Assembly: GCA_021307315.1 (NCBI GenBank) | Contig: JAJSPD010000142.1 | Coordinates: 1-57,068 of the forward strand | Origin: Bisporella sp. PMI_857 | Lineage: Eukaryota > Ascomycota > Leotiomycetes > Helotiales > Helotiaceae | DNA: 57,068 nt | Direction of reading: 5' to 3' | Program-made: the position numbers and the translations under genes | Notes under the pieces: model-generated | What the model saw: the letters and a program-made list of their open reading frames with translations, nothing else | Told to the model about the DNA's origin: nothing | Database searches by the model: none | Part shown: one piece after another, positions 28,709 to 40,045 of the stretch | Position numbering within the stretch: the first letter of the stretch is position 1 | How the letters are laid out: each line of letters opens with the position of its first letter

Positions 28709-31099
28709 ATGGCCCAGTCGCCTCCAAAACAGCTGGCTGAGGATTACTATTCAGGCAGAAATTCTCGAGCCTGTCAGTTCTGTCGAGCGAGGAAGGTAGC
28801 AGAACTCTCTATCCGCTTGATGGCCTGCTTATAGGAGTGCGTAGATCAAATGCGACAAATCGAAACCAATATGCACCCCTTGTGCGACCCATAAACGACA
28901 TTGCGTTTATACAAATGAGCGACCGAAACCAAGGTTCGTGTCCTAGATGAGCCAGTACCATAGGAAAAGAGTACTTGGTACAGATAGCTTGATACATTGA
29001 CCATTTATAGACCATCATCCGCAATTATTTCAGCAATTCAGACTGAGAAGCGGGCAATTGAAAGCATCATCGTTAACCTAAAACAATCATCTCCCGAAGA
29101 AGTGGTAAGGATTCTGCAATGTGTAACAATTATTGATGGTTCGGTGCAACTGCCTGTTCCCAGGAGTGGCGCTGGGGGGGGATCAAATCACCATGACCAA
29201 CCTGGGGTATCTGCAATACGCACCACAGAGAAGCCGGGAAGCAGGCCCAGCACACCTCTAGAAACCAGTAACGCCGATGAGGCGGAACTTCACGAATCCG
29301 ATGGCGACTTCGACGTTTCGCAGTACCTATCCGTCGACGATCACGGCCAGGTTGGCGTTTTTGGACTTACTTCGACTCTCCATAACCCTGGACAAACCTC
29401 TGTACCCAACGTCCTGCCTATACAGGAAATCAGAAATCAGCTAATTGCGAACGCAGCACTAGAGCGGCAAAAGGAATTTGCTATTCGTCTCTTGCCTGAC
29501 ATTGATGGGGTCCCCACATCACTGGGAATGCACTTGTTGGACCTGCATTGGAATCGCCAGCACCATACGTTTCTTCTCACCTATCGACCAGCTTTCATGC
29601 GGGATCTTGTTAGTGGAGGCCCATACTGTTCTAAGTTCCTTCTTAATGCAATATTCGCCTGTGCCAGCAAATACTCGGATCGTGTAGAGGTGCGAGATGA
29701 TCCTTCAGACCCGCGGACTAGTGGTGAACGATTTTTTCGCCGATGCCAAGAACTTATGTTAGAAGATCCGCCCTGGGAGCGATCAACTATACCGAAATTA
29801 ACCGGTCTACTTTTACTCGGGTCCACTTTTGTTGCCCGAGGAGAAATCTCTAAGGGCTGGTCATATACTGGTCTTGCGGTGCGGATGGTGTTCGACCTCG
29901 GCTTGCACTTGGATCTCAGAAAGCCGGGCTGTACTCCAGAGGATATAGAGATCAGAAGAAGGGTATTCTGGGGGGCGTTTCTCTGTGACAAAGTACAGAG
30001 TCTTTATCTCGGACGTCCTATTGCGATGCAGCTCAAAGATACTCACGTTCCGCACGACTTTATGGATACTATAGAAGAGCTGGATCTCTGGATTCCTTAT
30101 ATCGACCCAGAATACCGAGATACCTCACAAATATTGTACAATCCCACACCAGTCCATTCTGTTTCAACATTTCAGCAATTGTGCTTACTTTCGAAGCTGA
30201 TGACACGAATCATCAATCGATTTTATTCTGTCGGCACGACTCCAGCAAAAGCCCAAGCCAGTCTTCATACTCTGGATGAAGGGTTGACAAAATGGTATCA
30301 GCAATTACCCAAGGCTATCACCTTCGAGCCATGGTCTGAAAGTCCCGTGGCATCTCAGAAGCTCGTTCCGCCAAATGTAATGAACCTACACAACACATAC
30401 CACTCCTTGGTTATCCTCCTCCACCGCCCATTTATCTCTGACGGTCATTTACGATCTGGGTCGGCATCAGCAAGTTCCTGGAAGAAATGCACAGTAGCCG
30501 CACGAAATATCACCAGTATCGTTGGAGCGTATCGATCGACGTATAGTCTTCGAGGCGCACCATATCTTACCTGTTATGCTGTATATGTATCCTGTACTAT
30601 ACACGTTAGAAATGCAGCTCTTGAAGAGGGTCAGAATAGAGAGAACTTACGGCTGTTGTTGGCGAGTCTGAAGACATTGGATGAATTGTCTGTTCCGAAT
30701 CCAGGCATTTCTAGGCCAGCAAATATCATCAGACGGCTTATGCAATCGAATGGCATTAGTGAAGGACCAGGTGAGTCCTAAATCCTTCTATACTAGGATA
30801 ACGTTGCGTTGTCAGTGTTGACTAAATTGTCTTCAAACTGAGAAAAGAAGGGACCTGTGCCGGAAACTCTTTTTGAGTGCCTCCTTTGATTGTTATGCTA
30901 AGTTTATGTGCACGATCTAATTTTTTGCCTTATAGTCTCAACTCCTGAAATTGATGGCGCAGTCTCATTCGACATCAATACCACACCACAATCAATAGCT
31001 CTAGCATCGCTTTTCGACACCTTTGCTCAAGAAAGGCATCAGAACAGTGAAGGAACTAGTATGGTGATATTTAGTGATATTGAGTCTCGAGTCATATGA
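28709..31099 (+). CDS. Zn(2)Cys(6) transcription factor truncated by a hAT insertion
   Basis: Nuclear regulator. Exons are 28709-28795, 28845-28933, 29011-30770 and 30936 onward. The zinc cluster is at residues 22-49 with Cys at 22, 25, 32, 39, 42 and 49. The middle region is the fungal-specific transcription factor domain (PF04082), with LDLHWNRQHHTFLLTYRPAF, FLLNAIFACASKYSDRV, MVFDLGLHLDLRKPG, RRRVFWGAFLCDKVQSLYLG and LHNTYHSLVILLHRPF. The reading frame enters the transposon at 31045, continues for 17 element-encoded codons and stops at 31097-31099. The original last 46 residues now lie at 34801-34939. DNA-binding and middle domains are complete, so a near-full protein with a foreign tail may still be made. 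Confidence 0.9.
31037..31044. repeat. Left 8-base target duplication of the hAT element
   Basis: catcagaa, identical to 34793-34800. Eight bases is the hAT family standard. Confidence 0.92.
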
Positions 31100-34000
31100 G
31101 ATCGACTTTTTGATACTACGCTAGTATTAGTATGAGATATCTCGTAGAGCGCTAGTATCAATATGAAAATTTGATCTCATATCATATTGGTAATATACTA
31201 TGATATCATGCCAAGACTGAAATGCGGCTCTGCAGCCAAAACGTACCTAAATTATCGAGGATTTTCTGCTCCTTGTTATCACCAACCTTCCTTTTTTTCA
31301 TCACAACACCATCACCAATATTCTCTTTTGCTTTTTTAAACGCTACTACGAAGGTTCCTGATACAATTAGAAACAAAAACCATACTATTAAAAAAGTCAT
31401 ACAAAGTAGCCGGCTCGCGGAAAGGCTTTTTAAGTAATAAGTTGATGAACTACTATAGTTCTTGAACGCGCTAGCGACTTTGCGGAAATGAAAGCTGATA
31501 ATATTACTGGGTTCTGAACCTTCCGGCGTTTTAGAAGTTCGGAAACAGGTCGATTTTGAGTGTAAAATACTTTATATTTGGAAATACAATACTGTCGAGA
31601 GATCGAGGTGGAAATGAAGCGCATTTTGCTATAGGCATCAAACTTGTAACTATTGCCGTTTTTGGTGCGAATAAACGATATTAAAAAGTCGGAAACCTTA
31701 GCGACGATAATAATTCCTTGAAAAAAAGCGCGGCAAAATTGATTTGAGTTTTGAGAAGTAAAAGATTCTTATAGCCTTGTAAATTGGCTGTGTTTTTAGT
31801 AATTTCGAAATCGCGTACTAATGGCTATTGTGTATAAAAACTCGACTTTTCTTATTTTTCAACTCAGTATTACACTTCTTGTATTATTAATATTACTTTA
31901 TTGTATTCGAATCTTTTATTATGTCGTTTTCAAAATCACTTAATTGCTTTCTCGACTATATTCGACTTGATCGAATCGAAAAGGCAAAAGCGTTAGCAAC
32001 AGACTTTTAAGAGAATATAGAGTCATAGAATGATTCCGTATTAATTGCTTTCAATGAAAAAACTTACTAAAAACATACTTTTGGCTTTTTGCAAGTTTTA
32101 ACGACTAATAGTAAACTGAAAAAAAGAATTACACAACAACTTTTTTAGCTTTTAGTTAGCTTTTACTATCGAAAAGTGTAAAATTAACAAAAACCGCAGT
32201 TTTAATGTGTATAATTACTAAGTTAATTAAATTCACAGTTCGTACACCGCGATAGTAAAAGTAATAAAGTGTAGTTGTGTATGTATTGCAAAAAAGCGTA
32301 CAAAATGACGGGCGGAACTAAAATTATTCGATTACATTTTTTAACCGCGCACAACGTTCGCAGCGATTCGAACGCTAAACAAAGCTGAAAAAAGTTCGAG
32401 GAACTATTAAAATGCGATAAAAAAGTAGCTAATTCAAGTAACGTTAATTGTAGTTGTAATTAATTGATTTCTAAAGTGTTGCTATTGTTAATTAATGTAG
32501 TAAAGTAAAGCTTTAGCTATTAAAACCGCGCTAGTCGTTTTAGTTACTAACAATACTACTTACTTCTTTATCTTTTTTACAATTATTTGTATGTATTTGC
32601 TAATTAGTTACTTTAATACAAAAAGCTACAAACGTCGTCGAATTGTTGCAGACTTCGAATCTTTTTTAATAAAAGCACAATTGATTCTCGTGTTTTGGAG
32701 TTATTAATTGTTAAATAAGTGGCTATGTATCGATTTTTTCAAGTCAATCGAATACAACGAGTTTCGGGCTATTTTACAATACTTCAACTACGACGTTACG
32801 GCCTGGTTTCCGGCTGCTGCTATACTGTAAAAAAATAAGTTGATCGTACTGTAATAATAAAAGCGAGGTTTAATTAAAAAGAATTGCTCGTTGTTAATCG
32901 AAAATTTATATTACAGCTAACGCGTAGTTTTACTTAACGGCATACTCACTTTGTTATTATTTGCTACGGTATTTTTAACGACAAATACGATCGCATTTTT
33001 TGAGTTTAGATAAAATAATTAGTGCTTATACAGGCAAAATTTTGCTTAACACGTTATTTATTAATTAAAGTTATAGTGTATTTAAAAGCTTTATAAGCTA
33101 GTTTTGTAGTTACTGACAACGCTTTTCGATAATACTATAATGCGCGAAATGAACGACAGTAAAAGTTTTATAACGCTGCATTCTTTCTGCAAAAATATAA
33201 GCTTTTTTACTAACTTTTGCAATTATTCAAAAAAATATAGCAAAAATTGAGACTTTGATACTTATCGAATTCGCTGCTAGAGTCACGTTATCAATCTGGC
33301 TAGTAAAGCTTTTCTTTAAACCGCTTCTAGCGATTCTATCGACGAGATACTTGCTTCTGCAAAAAATGCTTGTTAGAATATCCTTAAAAAGAAGAACTAT
33401 AGAAATAGAGAAAATATAAGCTTATTGGAAAGGCTTATAATAACGCTAATTTAATATTTCGTTCGCTTGAACGCCTTTAGCAATTCAGAGCAATATCTAA
33501 AAAGTAAGTGATTTGCCGTAATAACGTTACAAAGTAAGTATTTGCTTTACAGTTGTTTTTGTACTATTGCTACGAACTTTATTAACTAGCTTTATTTTTG
33601 TTTAGGTGGCACTCTTTTTTAAGAACGATTAAATCGATTTTATCGCTTTGTATTCGTGACGCTTTGCCCAAGTTTTACAAAAAGCACCTTGGCGCAATTT
33701 CTTTTCCTGACCGAATTACTAGCGATAATTACGCTGAATTAGAGCGTATTGTAGAGTTTTTTCAGCCTCTCGAAAACGCTACTTTATTTACGGAATCACA
33801 TAAAGGTACTATCGAGAGATAGTTACCGAATTTAAAGTTCGTAATGAAGTGTTTTAAAAAAAGCAAAAAGCGCTATAAAAATAACGCTTTTCTTTTCGCA
33901 TCGATCAACTTTAGCTAGAAAAAGCTTAATAAGTATTACACTCTTACGGATGAATCTCCAGCTTACGCTTTTAGTGTTGTATTAAATCCTACTCAAAAGT

Positions 34001-34792
34001 GGGCTTATTTTGAAAAAGCTTAAGCTCACTAGCCGGAATGGTTAGTTTCTATAAAAGACAGGATAAAAGAATATTAAAGAGTGGAATACAAGGATAAAAG
34101 TAAGTATTTAACAATTCCGACATAAAATTGCTATTAATCAATAATCAATAGCTTTTTGCGCTAAGTCTACAACTTCTAGCTTACTTAACGTCGAAAAACT
34201 TTTTAAAACGCGTTTGTAGCTTATTTACAAAAGCGTCGTCGATCAGGATATCGAGTTTAGAATAACGAGCTACAGAATTACTTTTTTTTTTATTTACCAA
34301 GTAGCTTATAGAAATAGCTTTGATTTCGATTTTAGTAGTTAGCTTACTGAACTCAATGGCTAAATCTATTACAAATAGCTTTTATATTCTAAGAATACTT
34401 GCGATGTCGACTAACGCTAAAAAAGCGTTTTCCAGCGCAAAATTAACTATTACGGATCGACGTAATCGCTTCAATATAAAAACTGTAGCTTTTTTAAAAC
34501 AGCTTAAACAGTAGATAAGTAGTAATAGCGTTATTTACGAAGAGCTTACGGAGAATCAAAAAGTAGTAGTAAAGCAAATCTAGTAAGTTCTCGAGATAGT
34601 TTATTACGTATTACTAATTAGGAATAGCTTCATTTAAGGTCAATATCATAGTATACCATAGTATAGTATGATATAATATAAGATTGCAGATTTTGCCGTG
34701 ATACGTATAGCTATTTGAAATCTCATATTGCGTGGGGTATAGTATTCGATTTTTGGGGTCAATATATCGTGATAATACTAGTTCCTTCACTG
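31045..34792 (+). mobile_element. hAT transposon inserted in a transcription factor gene
   Basis: A 3748-base element with perfect 18-base inverted ends, cagtgaaggaactagtat at 31045-31062 and its reverse complement at 34775-34792, starting CAG-TG as hAT elements do. It is flanked by the 8-base duplication catcagaa. Subterminal zones hold scattered copies of tactatgatat-like sequence in both orientations. About 31430-34620 is AT-rich and mutated, while the outer few hundred bases keep ordinary composition. Confidence 0.93.
31900..34514 (+). pseudogene. hAT transposase relic (BED finger + dimerisation domain)
   Basis: No continuous frame survives. A BED-type zinc finger is visible from 32278 (Cys-x2-Cys, then LHFLTAHN with its histidines). 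A middle piece at about 33598-33822 reads DALPKFYKKHLGAISFPDRI and ELERIVEFFQPLENATLF. The C-terminal hAT dimerisation motif at about 34400-34480 reads STNAKKAFSSAKLTITDRRN. Many stops sit at apparent Trp and Gln positions. The element cannot mobilise itself. Confidence 0.85.
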
Positions 34793-34800
34793 CATCAGAA
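34793..34800. repeat. Right 8-base target duplication of the hAT element
   Basis: catcagaa, the second copy of the duplicated target. Its frame matches the host gene (His-Gln-Asn). Confidence 0.92.
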
Positions 34801-34939
34801 TGCTGGAAACATTTCCGACATTGGTAATCCATTGTTGGAGGATACAATGAATGATTCAATATTTGGATTCATGGATAATTCATATCTTCAGGATCCAATT
34901 AACTGGAACCGAATATTTCCTGGGCTAGGTTCAGATTGA
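34801..34939 (+). pseudogene. Displaced C-terminus of the disrupted transcription factor
   Basis: Encodes the last 46 residues of the regulator, including GNISDIGNPLLEDTMND and NWNRIFPGLGSD, and ends TGA at 34937-34939. With the element and one duplication left out, the whole gene sums to 728 codons in phase, with no other lesion. It has no promoter or start of its own. Confidence 0.88.
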
Positions 34940-35108
34940 TAGGCATGAAACGGATGAACATTGTGACAGTGTTATAACATGAATGGGAAATGGTTACATG
35001 TCAAGATTGCAAGCCTTAGTATACTATGTCCGTCCTCAAAGAATGGATTTCTTACGAATAAAACTAATATATATATATATATATAACCCATGTAAACAAA
35101 ACCCCGCC

Positions 35109-36127
35109 TCATGTCAACACGCTCGGATCCTCAGCAACGATTTGGTCATAATATGGTTGGAAAGCCAACCACATCTTACTCGGGTTCCCACTCTTCTTGT
35201 GCGTCATCTCCGCCGTCTCCTTATCAATATAAATCTTTTCCCAACCTGGCCCCGCCGCCGCATTCGCCATCATTTGCGAGTGACAGCACCTATCTAGAGC
35301 GATAAACAAGAAAGCCGCTTCGTCGACTGTCTGACCACAGGTGATAATGCCATGGTTTCTAAGAATAACACTGCGGTGCTTGGGGCCTAAAGCTTTCGCA
35401 ATACGAGTGCCTTCTTCGGTGGAGATTACTGTTCCTCCATAGGCATCGTATACTGGCAGGCAATCAACTGCTATTCTTCATGAGATAACGAACTTTGTAG
35501 TGGAACTCACCACTCAGATCATTGTAAAACCTCAGGGCATCTTGATAAAGTGGCTCTATCACGCGCCCAAAACACGAGAATGCCTTCCCATAAACCGAGT
35601 GCGCATGACATGCAGTATTGAGATCCGGTCTTGCCTTGTGGATCTCGCTGTGGATAGCAAACGCAGGGCCGTTAACGGGGTACTGCGCCCCACCAGGCTG
35701 CACCTCTCCGCTTTCATTTACCTCTACAAGGTCACTGACGCTGATTTGGGAGAAGTGCTTGCTGAGGGGATTGATCCAAAAGTGTTCTGTAACCTACACA
35801 TCAGAAATTGTACAAGACGGCAGGACTGGACAAACCTGGATTGATAGGGTCGCGAAGAGATATATGGCCTGCAACACCCTCATCAAAGCCTTGCTTGGCA
35901 AAGACCCGGAAGGCTACAGCTAGATGCTGCATCTTGTATTTTCGCTCATCAAGCTTATTCTCGAAGGTGGGCGGCGATCTAATCTTGACTTTGCCGTCCT
36001 TGTCCCCAAGGAAGTGGACATCTTCGAAGAAGTCGGCTTTCTTGTCGGCGGTCTGGTTGGTATCAGGGCGAAGACGAAGAGTCGTTTGCTCTTCGGAGAT
36101 GGTAGCTGTTGCTGTAGGAGTGTCCAT
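35109..36127 (-). CDS. Class II aldolase/adducin domain protein
   Basis: Zinc-dependent aldolase-type enzyme that cleaves or decarboxylates hydroxy/keto acids; the substrate is unknown. Exons 36127-35836, 35786-35511 and 35452-35109 give 303 residues. The domain shows FAKQGFDEGVAGHISLRDP at its start, HFWINPLSKHFSQISVSDL, the metal-site TACHAHSVYGKAFS (His-x-His) and SVILRNHGIITCGQTVDEAA with a further His. No targeting signal is seen. It starts divergently from the quinone-reductase gene. It could be a fungal cousin of the sugar-acid (Otn-type) or carboxy-hydroxy-oxoadipate aldolases by role, but only the fold is supported. Confidence 0.9.
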
Positions 36128-36692
36128 TTTGCGTCTTCGATTGAGGCGTTTAGTTGTTGTGATGTATGTTGTGGCTACAAAGATTTGAAGTTGAGCTTGT
36201 AGCGATACGCCTAAGATTGCACGGCCTGTGATACTCCTTTATAAAACATAAAAAAACATCACCCACCTTCTGACCCCATCATCATGCGGCAGGGTCTCTC
36301 CACCAGCCACGGTCCTCCTCTCTTTGCCTCTCACAATAGTGCGTGAAATGAGAGTGCGGGGCACGGAAAGTAACCGCCCGCCAGGTGTACCCCGCCTAGC
36401 CCGTTGTGTGGGAACCGATCAGCTTTCTCGACATATGGGCCTTCACTCTCCGGCTTCTTCCTTTTCCCAGAACGTTCTGCAGCCAATGAAATCGTATATT
36501 AGATTGCGGAGAGATTCTATATGACTTTGCGTCGTTTTGTTTTCCACTGAGGGTTTGAAGGGTATTCGGGACTGACCTCGCTTTGTTGGCCTCCAGAAAC
36601 CTCCCGCCATCAGTCAGTCGACCGAATTTGGAGTGTGCTGGGGAATTGGACTTTCACCGAGTAAAACTCTCAGATCGTCTTGCCATATCAAG
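36128..36692. promoter_or_regulatory. Divergent upstream region of aldolase and quinone-reductase genes
   Basis: A non-coding 565 bases between two outward-facing starts. I see no motif I would name with confidence. Confidence 0.5.
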
Positions 36693-37853
36693 ATGAAGGC
36701 TGTTGGAGTCACAGGAGGCAGAGGCAATGCCGATGCACTTTTCATTGATGACAACGTGCCTGATCCTGTCGTCAAGCCTGGCCACATACTTGTCAATATC
36801 AAGGCATTTGGGCTGAACAGAATGGACATCATGCAGAGAGAAGACAAATATCCATATCCTCTATTGCCAGAATCAGGAACTATTATGGGAGTGGAATTCA
36901 GTGGTATTGTCCAAGAAACGGGTCCAAATTGTGAGTGGCCAGCCACTAGGCCGATCCCTAGTATTAGGATTGATAATTCTGCAGGCACATCAGAATTCAA
37001 CTCAGGTGACAGGGTATTTGGTCTTGCATATGGGGGAGCAGTGAGCTTAATCTTTGTTAAGGAGTAGAAGTCTTCTAAATTCTCTTCATAGTATTCTCAG
37101 AAGATTTCTGTTTCGGAGAAGACGCTCATGCATATGCCCGCAGATATGGCGTTTGAGATAGCTGCAGGCATTCCAGAAGTAGGGCCTCTGGTCTGAGACG
37201 CTCCAGAGATGATTGAGCTGACCACAAAATAGACCTATTTTACTGCTATTCAAGCACTGATCCTTGTTGGTGCCTTGGAAAAGGGCAAATCTGTTCTCAT
37301 TCATGCAGGAGCCTCGGGTGTTGGCCAAGCCTTGATCCAAGTAGCGAGGCAAGGTGGAGCGTCAAAGATCTGGGCCACAGCAGGAACAGATGAGAAATGC
37401 AAACTTTGTAAATCTCTAGGTGCAGATGTGGTGGTAAACTACCGATCTGAAAACTTCGCGGAGAATATAAAGAAGGACACCAATGGCCGAGGAGTCGATC
37501 TCATCATCGACCTCGTTGGACGGGATTATTGGCACAAGAATATGGCATCAGCAGCCAAAGATTCAAAAATGGTGCTTGTTGCTGCTATGAGTGGAAGCAT
37601 GATTGATAATTTCAATCTTCGGGATTTGCTGAATAAGAGAATCTGGGTTCTTGCAACTACTCTCAGAACAAGAGATTCGACGTATCAGGGGAAACTTCGT
37701 GACAAGTTCGTTGAGTTTGCTATGGGGCCTCTGACTTCGGGGGAGATGAAGATTACTGTGGATAAGGTATATCCATGGGCAGAGATATCGAATGCTCATA
37801 AGCGGATGGAAGCAAACGTGAATGCTGGGAAGATCATATGTACTGTAGACTGA
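36693..37853 (+). CDS. PIG3-type NAD(P)H quinone oxidoreductase (MDR family)
   Basis: Zinc-free medium-chain reductase that reduces quinones or enones with NADPH in the cytosol. Exons 36693-36930, 36985-37040, 37092-37178 and 37233-37853 give 333 residues. The GroES-like part has MKAVGVTGGRGN, VNIKAFGLNRMDIMQREDKY and GTIMGVEFSGIV. The cofactor fold is VLIHAGASGVGQALIQVARQ, then GADVVVNYRSENF and GRGVDLIIDLVG. The structural-zinc cysteines of alcohol dehydrogenases are absent. The Asn-Arg-Met-Asp stretch is the usual PIG3 signature. All splice junctions are canonical. Confidence 0.9.
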
Positions 37854-38300
37854 CAATAAAGTACTGCATCTCTTTATTGATGATTAACCAAGATATATGT
37901 CTGCTTGTGACAATGCGACCCAACCTTTGTCACTTTCAATATAAAGAGCATTTACATCATTTCTTGGTAGTTATTCCATCGATATCACAGACAAGCTAGA
38001 ATAAAGGGCTCGTTTTGCACTACATATACCAACACGTCCTATGTCCAAGCGAAACGATATCGCTACTGTTGCTATTAGCTAATAAGTGATAAAGCCGCTT
38101 TGGTTATGGTGTGGGCTTGTATGTAGACAACAGGTGCGGAATACAGTGTAGAATAAATATCACCTCACGTATTTTCACTCAAACATGCTTCTAAATCTGG
38201 ATGACGTGAAACGTCGCAGCCTTACGGTTTTTATCGGGAGTCATACTAGCTGTTACTACCATTAATAAATATTAAGCTGCACTAGGTCCAGGCAGTCTTG
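37854..38300. other. Intergenic between convergent genes
   Basis: 3' flanks of the quinone reductase and the carrier. No gene was seen. Confidence 0.5.
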
Positions 38301-39308
38301 TCATGAGCCCGATAGCAGAAAGCTAACCTTCTCATAGATCGAGAAGACAATTCCACCACTGAACATCAATCGCCCCAATCTCATGGTGCTCCCTTTCCAC
38401 AACCCTTTCAAGCCCGACTCGTTCATAATGCTAGTGAACGCTTCTTTGCTAGTCGCCCCAACGCTTGTTTGCGTCCTTGTCTTGATAGTATCGAAAGGTT
38501 GAGTGGCGTATATAGTAATCGTTCCTGCAATTGTACCAATCCCGAAAATTGTAACCATATTGCTTGGCAGGCCATACTCTTTCGACAGCTCTTTCAGCAT
38601 GCTATAAGTGCCCATTCTGACCGCCGAAGTCGCTGATTGCTTCAATGTTGTAGCAAGAAGACCTTGGTAGAGCCCGCGCAGACCTTTCTCCTGGAATATT
38701 ATCTGGACAGCATGAATGCCATTTCTGAATCTCTTGGTATCCTTCGCGTCACTAATCAAGGCAGTTTTGACGCGCTAGCTTGGAGTGACAGCAAAGATAC
38801 TTTCCACAATCCCCGCACCCATGCCGGCAATTATGCCTTGGATAGGACCCAGTTTGCCAGAATCATCACATAACCTTGCTTTGATGGTATCGAAGGAGAG
38901 AAATCTAATCGCTGCTTTGCCCGTGGTGCCAACCACAAGCGTCGTGCATCCGGTATAGATTGTGGCAATTCCTTGTGCTCGATAAACGTTGTAGATAACT
39001 TTTAAGGGATTGCTAGAGCCATAGTTATTTTGCAGCTGCACACTGGTTTTCGCAAACTCAAAGGGATACTTGAGATTGTTAGGTTTGTCCCACATTTATT
39101 TCTTTCTCTTAAACTTACTGTGGCAACAGCTTCAACCGCCCCCGCTACACCACCCGATACCAGCGAGATCCACGGTGAAATCGCTTTCTTTCTACAAATA
39201 ATTAGCCAAGCAGTTTTAAGATTGGATCAATTACCTTGTCTGTGGAGCAGGTTGATTTGTGCCTCCCTGAGGTTGGTCCAATTTGTTTGGTAGAATAAGG
39301 GCACTCAT
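38301..39308 (-). pseudogene. Mitochondrial tricarboxylate (citrate) carrier with one nonsense codon
   Basis: Inner-membrane exchanger of citrate and related acids. Exons 39308-39235, 39191-39119 and 39068-38301 give 304 residues, near the 299 of yeast Ctp1. Three mitochondrial-carrier repeats are visible, with signatures YPFEFAKTSVQLQ, TPS-stop-RVKTALISDAK and QPFDTIKTRTQ. The stop, TAG at 38777-38775 (codon 147), falls on the conserved acidic or Gln position of the second signature. The frame is otherwise intact to a normal end (YEKVSFLLSGS). A CAG to TAG change would explain it. If the base is right, no working carrier is made. Confidence 0.88.
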
Positions 39309-40045
39309 GTTGGTAGAACAACAGCACGTAAGCTCCAAGACTTACGCCCTGCCGGGTGACAGTAAAGGCAGGTAGCTTCTTCCTTGCGCGAAAGAAATAT
39401 ATGTAATTCTCTTCGAAATATGTGACTTCGCGCCTTGGTTATCGAATTAGAAAACTCATCATAAGCTCCAGAGATAAACCCGCTAATATGCAATCCGCCT
39501 CATGCAAAGCTCCGAAATACCAAAACTCACAACTTTTTCATTTGAGACTACAGCGAGTGAAACCAGGACGGAGATTCAAGGGCTGAGTCGCGTTCCTTGT
39601 AGTATCAGATGATGACTTACCACATAAAGGCATTGAAATTTGCCTCTGTTCTCTCCTACGTCTTGGCCACAAGGCAACCTTAAAATGCATAGTTCTCAGA
39701 ATGCACTTGCCGCTAAGATGTCCTCTCCTCAGGAATCCGACTCTCCGCTACGGCATCCAACGGCCTCCGAATATAATACCCCGCAAGGGCTAAGAACTGA
39801 GTTCGTTCAAGCAGCGGATGTAGACAATCCGGCTGACTAAGGATAAATTACAAACCCCACAGAAACGGGAATTGAGTGGCCGGAGAGACGAGGAAATTGC
39901 CGCACCTCGATATCGTATGACATGGATAGTTCTACTAGGGGCCATACCATAGAACGGATATTTGGCTTATTATATCTTCAGTTTCTCCTATATCAATGTA
40001 ATTGTACTTTGTATCTACAGCCTAATCAATATACTGTCTTCTGAC
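39309..40045. other. Intergenic with a short unassigned open frame
   Basis: Between two divergent genes. A frame from ATG 39684 to 39840 codes for about 50 Ser/Pro-rich residues. Another frame at about 39865-40000 reads RYRMTWIVLLGAIP then a stop. This could be the remnant of a membrane protein N-terminus, but I do not recognise it. Confidence 0.35.

Noticed and set aside
31055..31060. actagt at both edges of the hAT insertion as a 6-base target duplication
   Set aside because: It is part of the 18-base inverted ends. Using it as the duplication leaves the host gene out of frame, whereas catcagaa outside the CAGTG ends gives an 8-base duplication and an exact in-phase join.
39684..39840. A small protein of about 50 residues upstream of the TcuA-like gene
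   Set aside because: No homology that I can recognise and no supporting splice or promoter context. It is recorded only as an unassigned frame.
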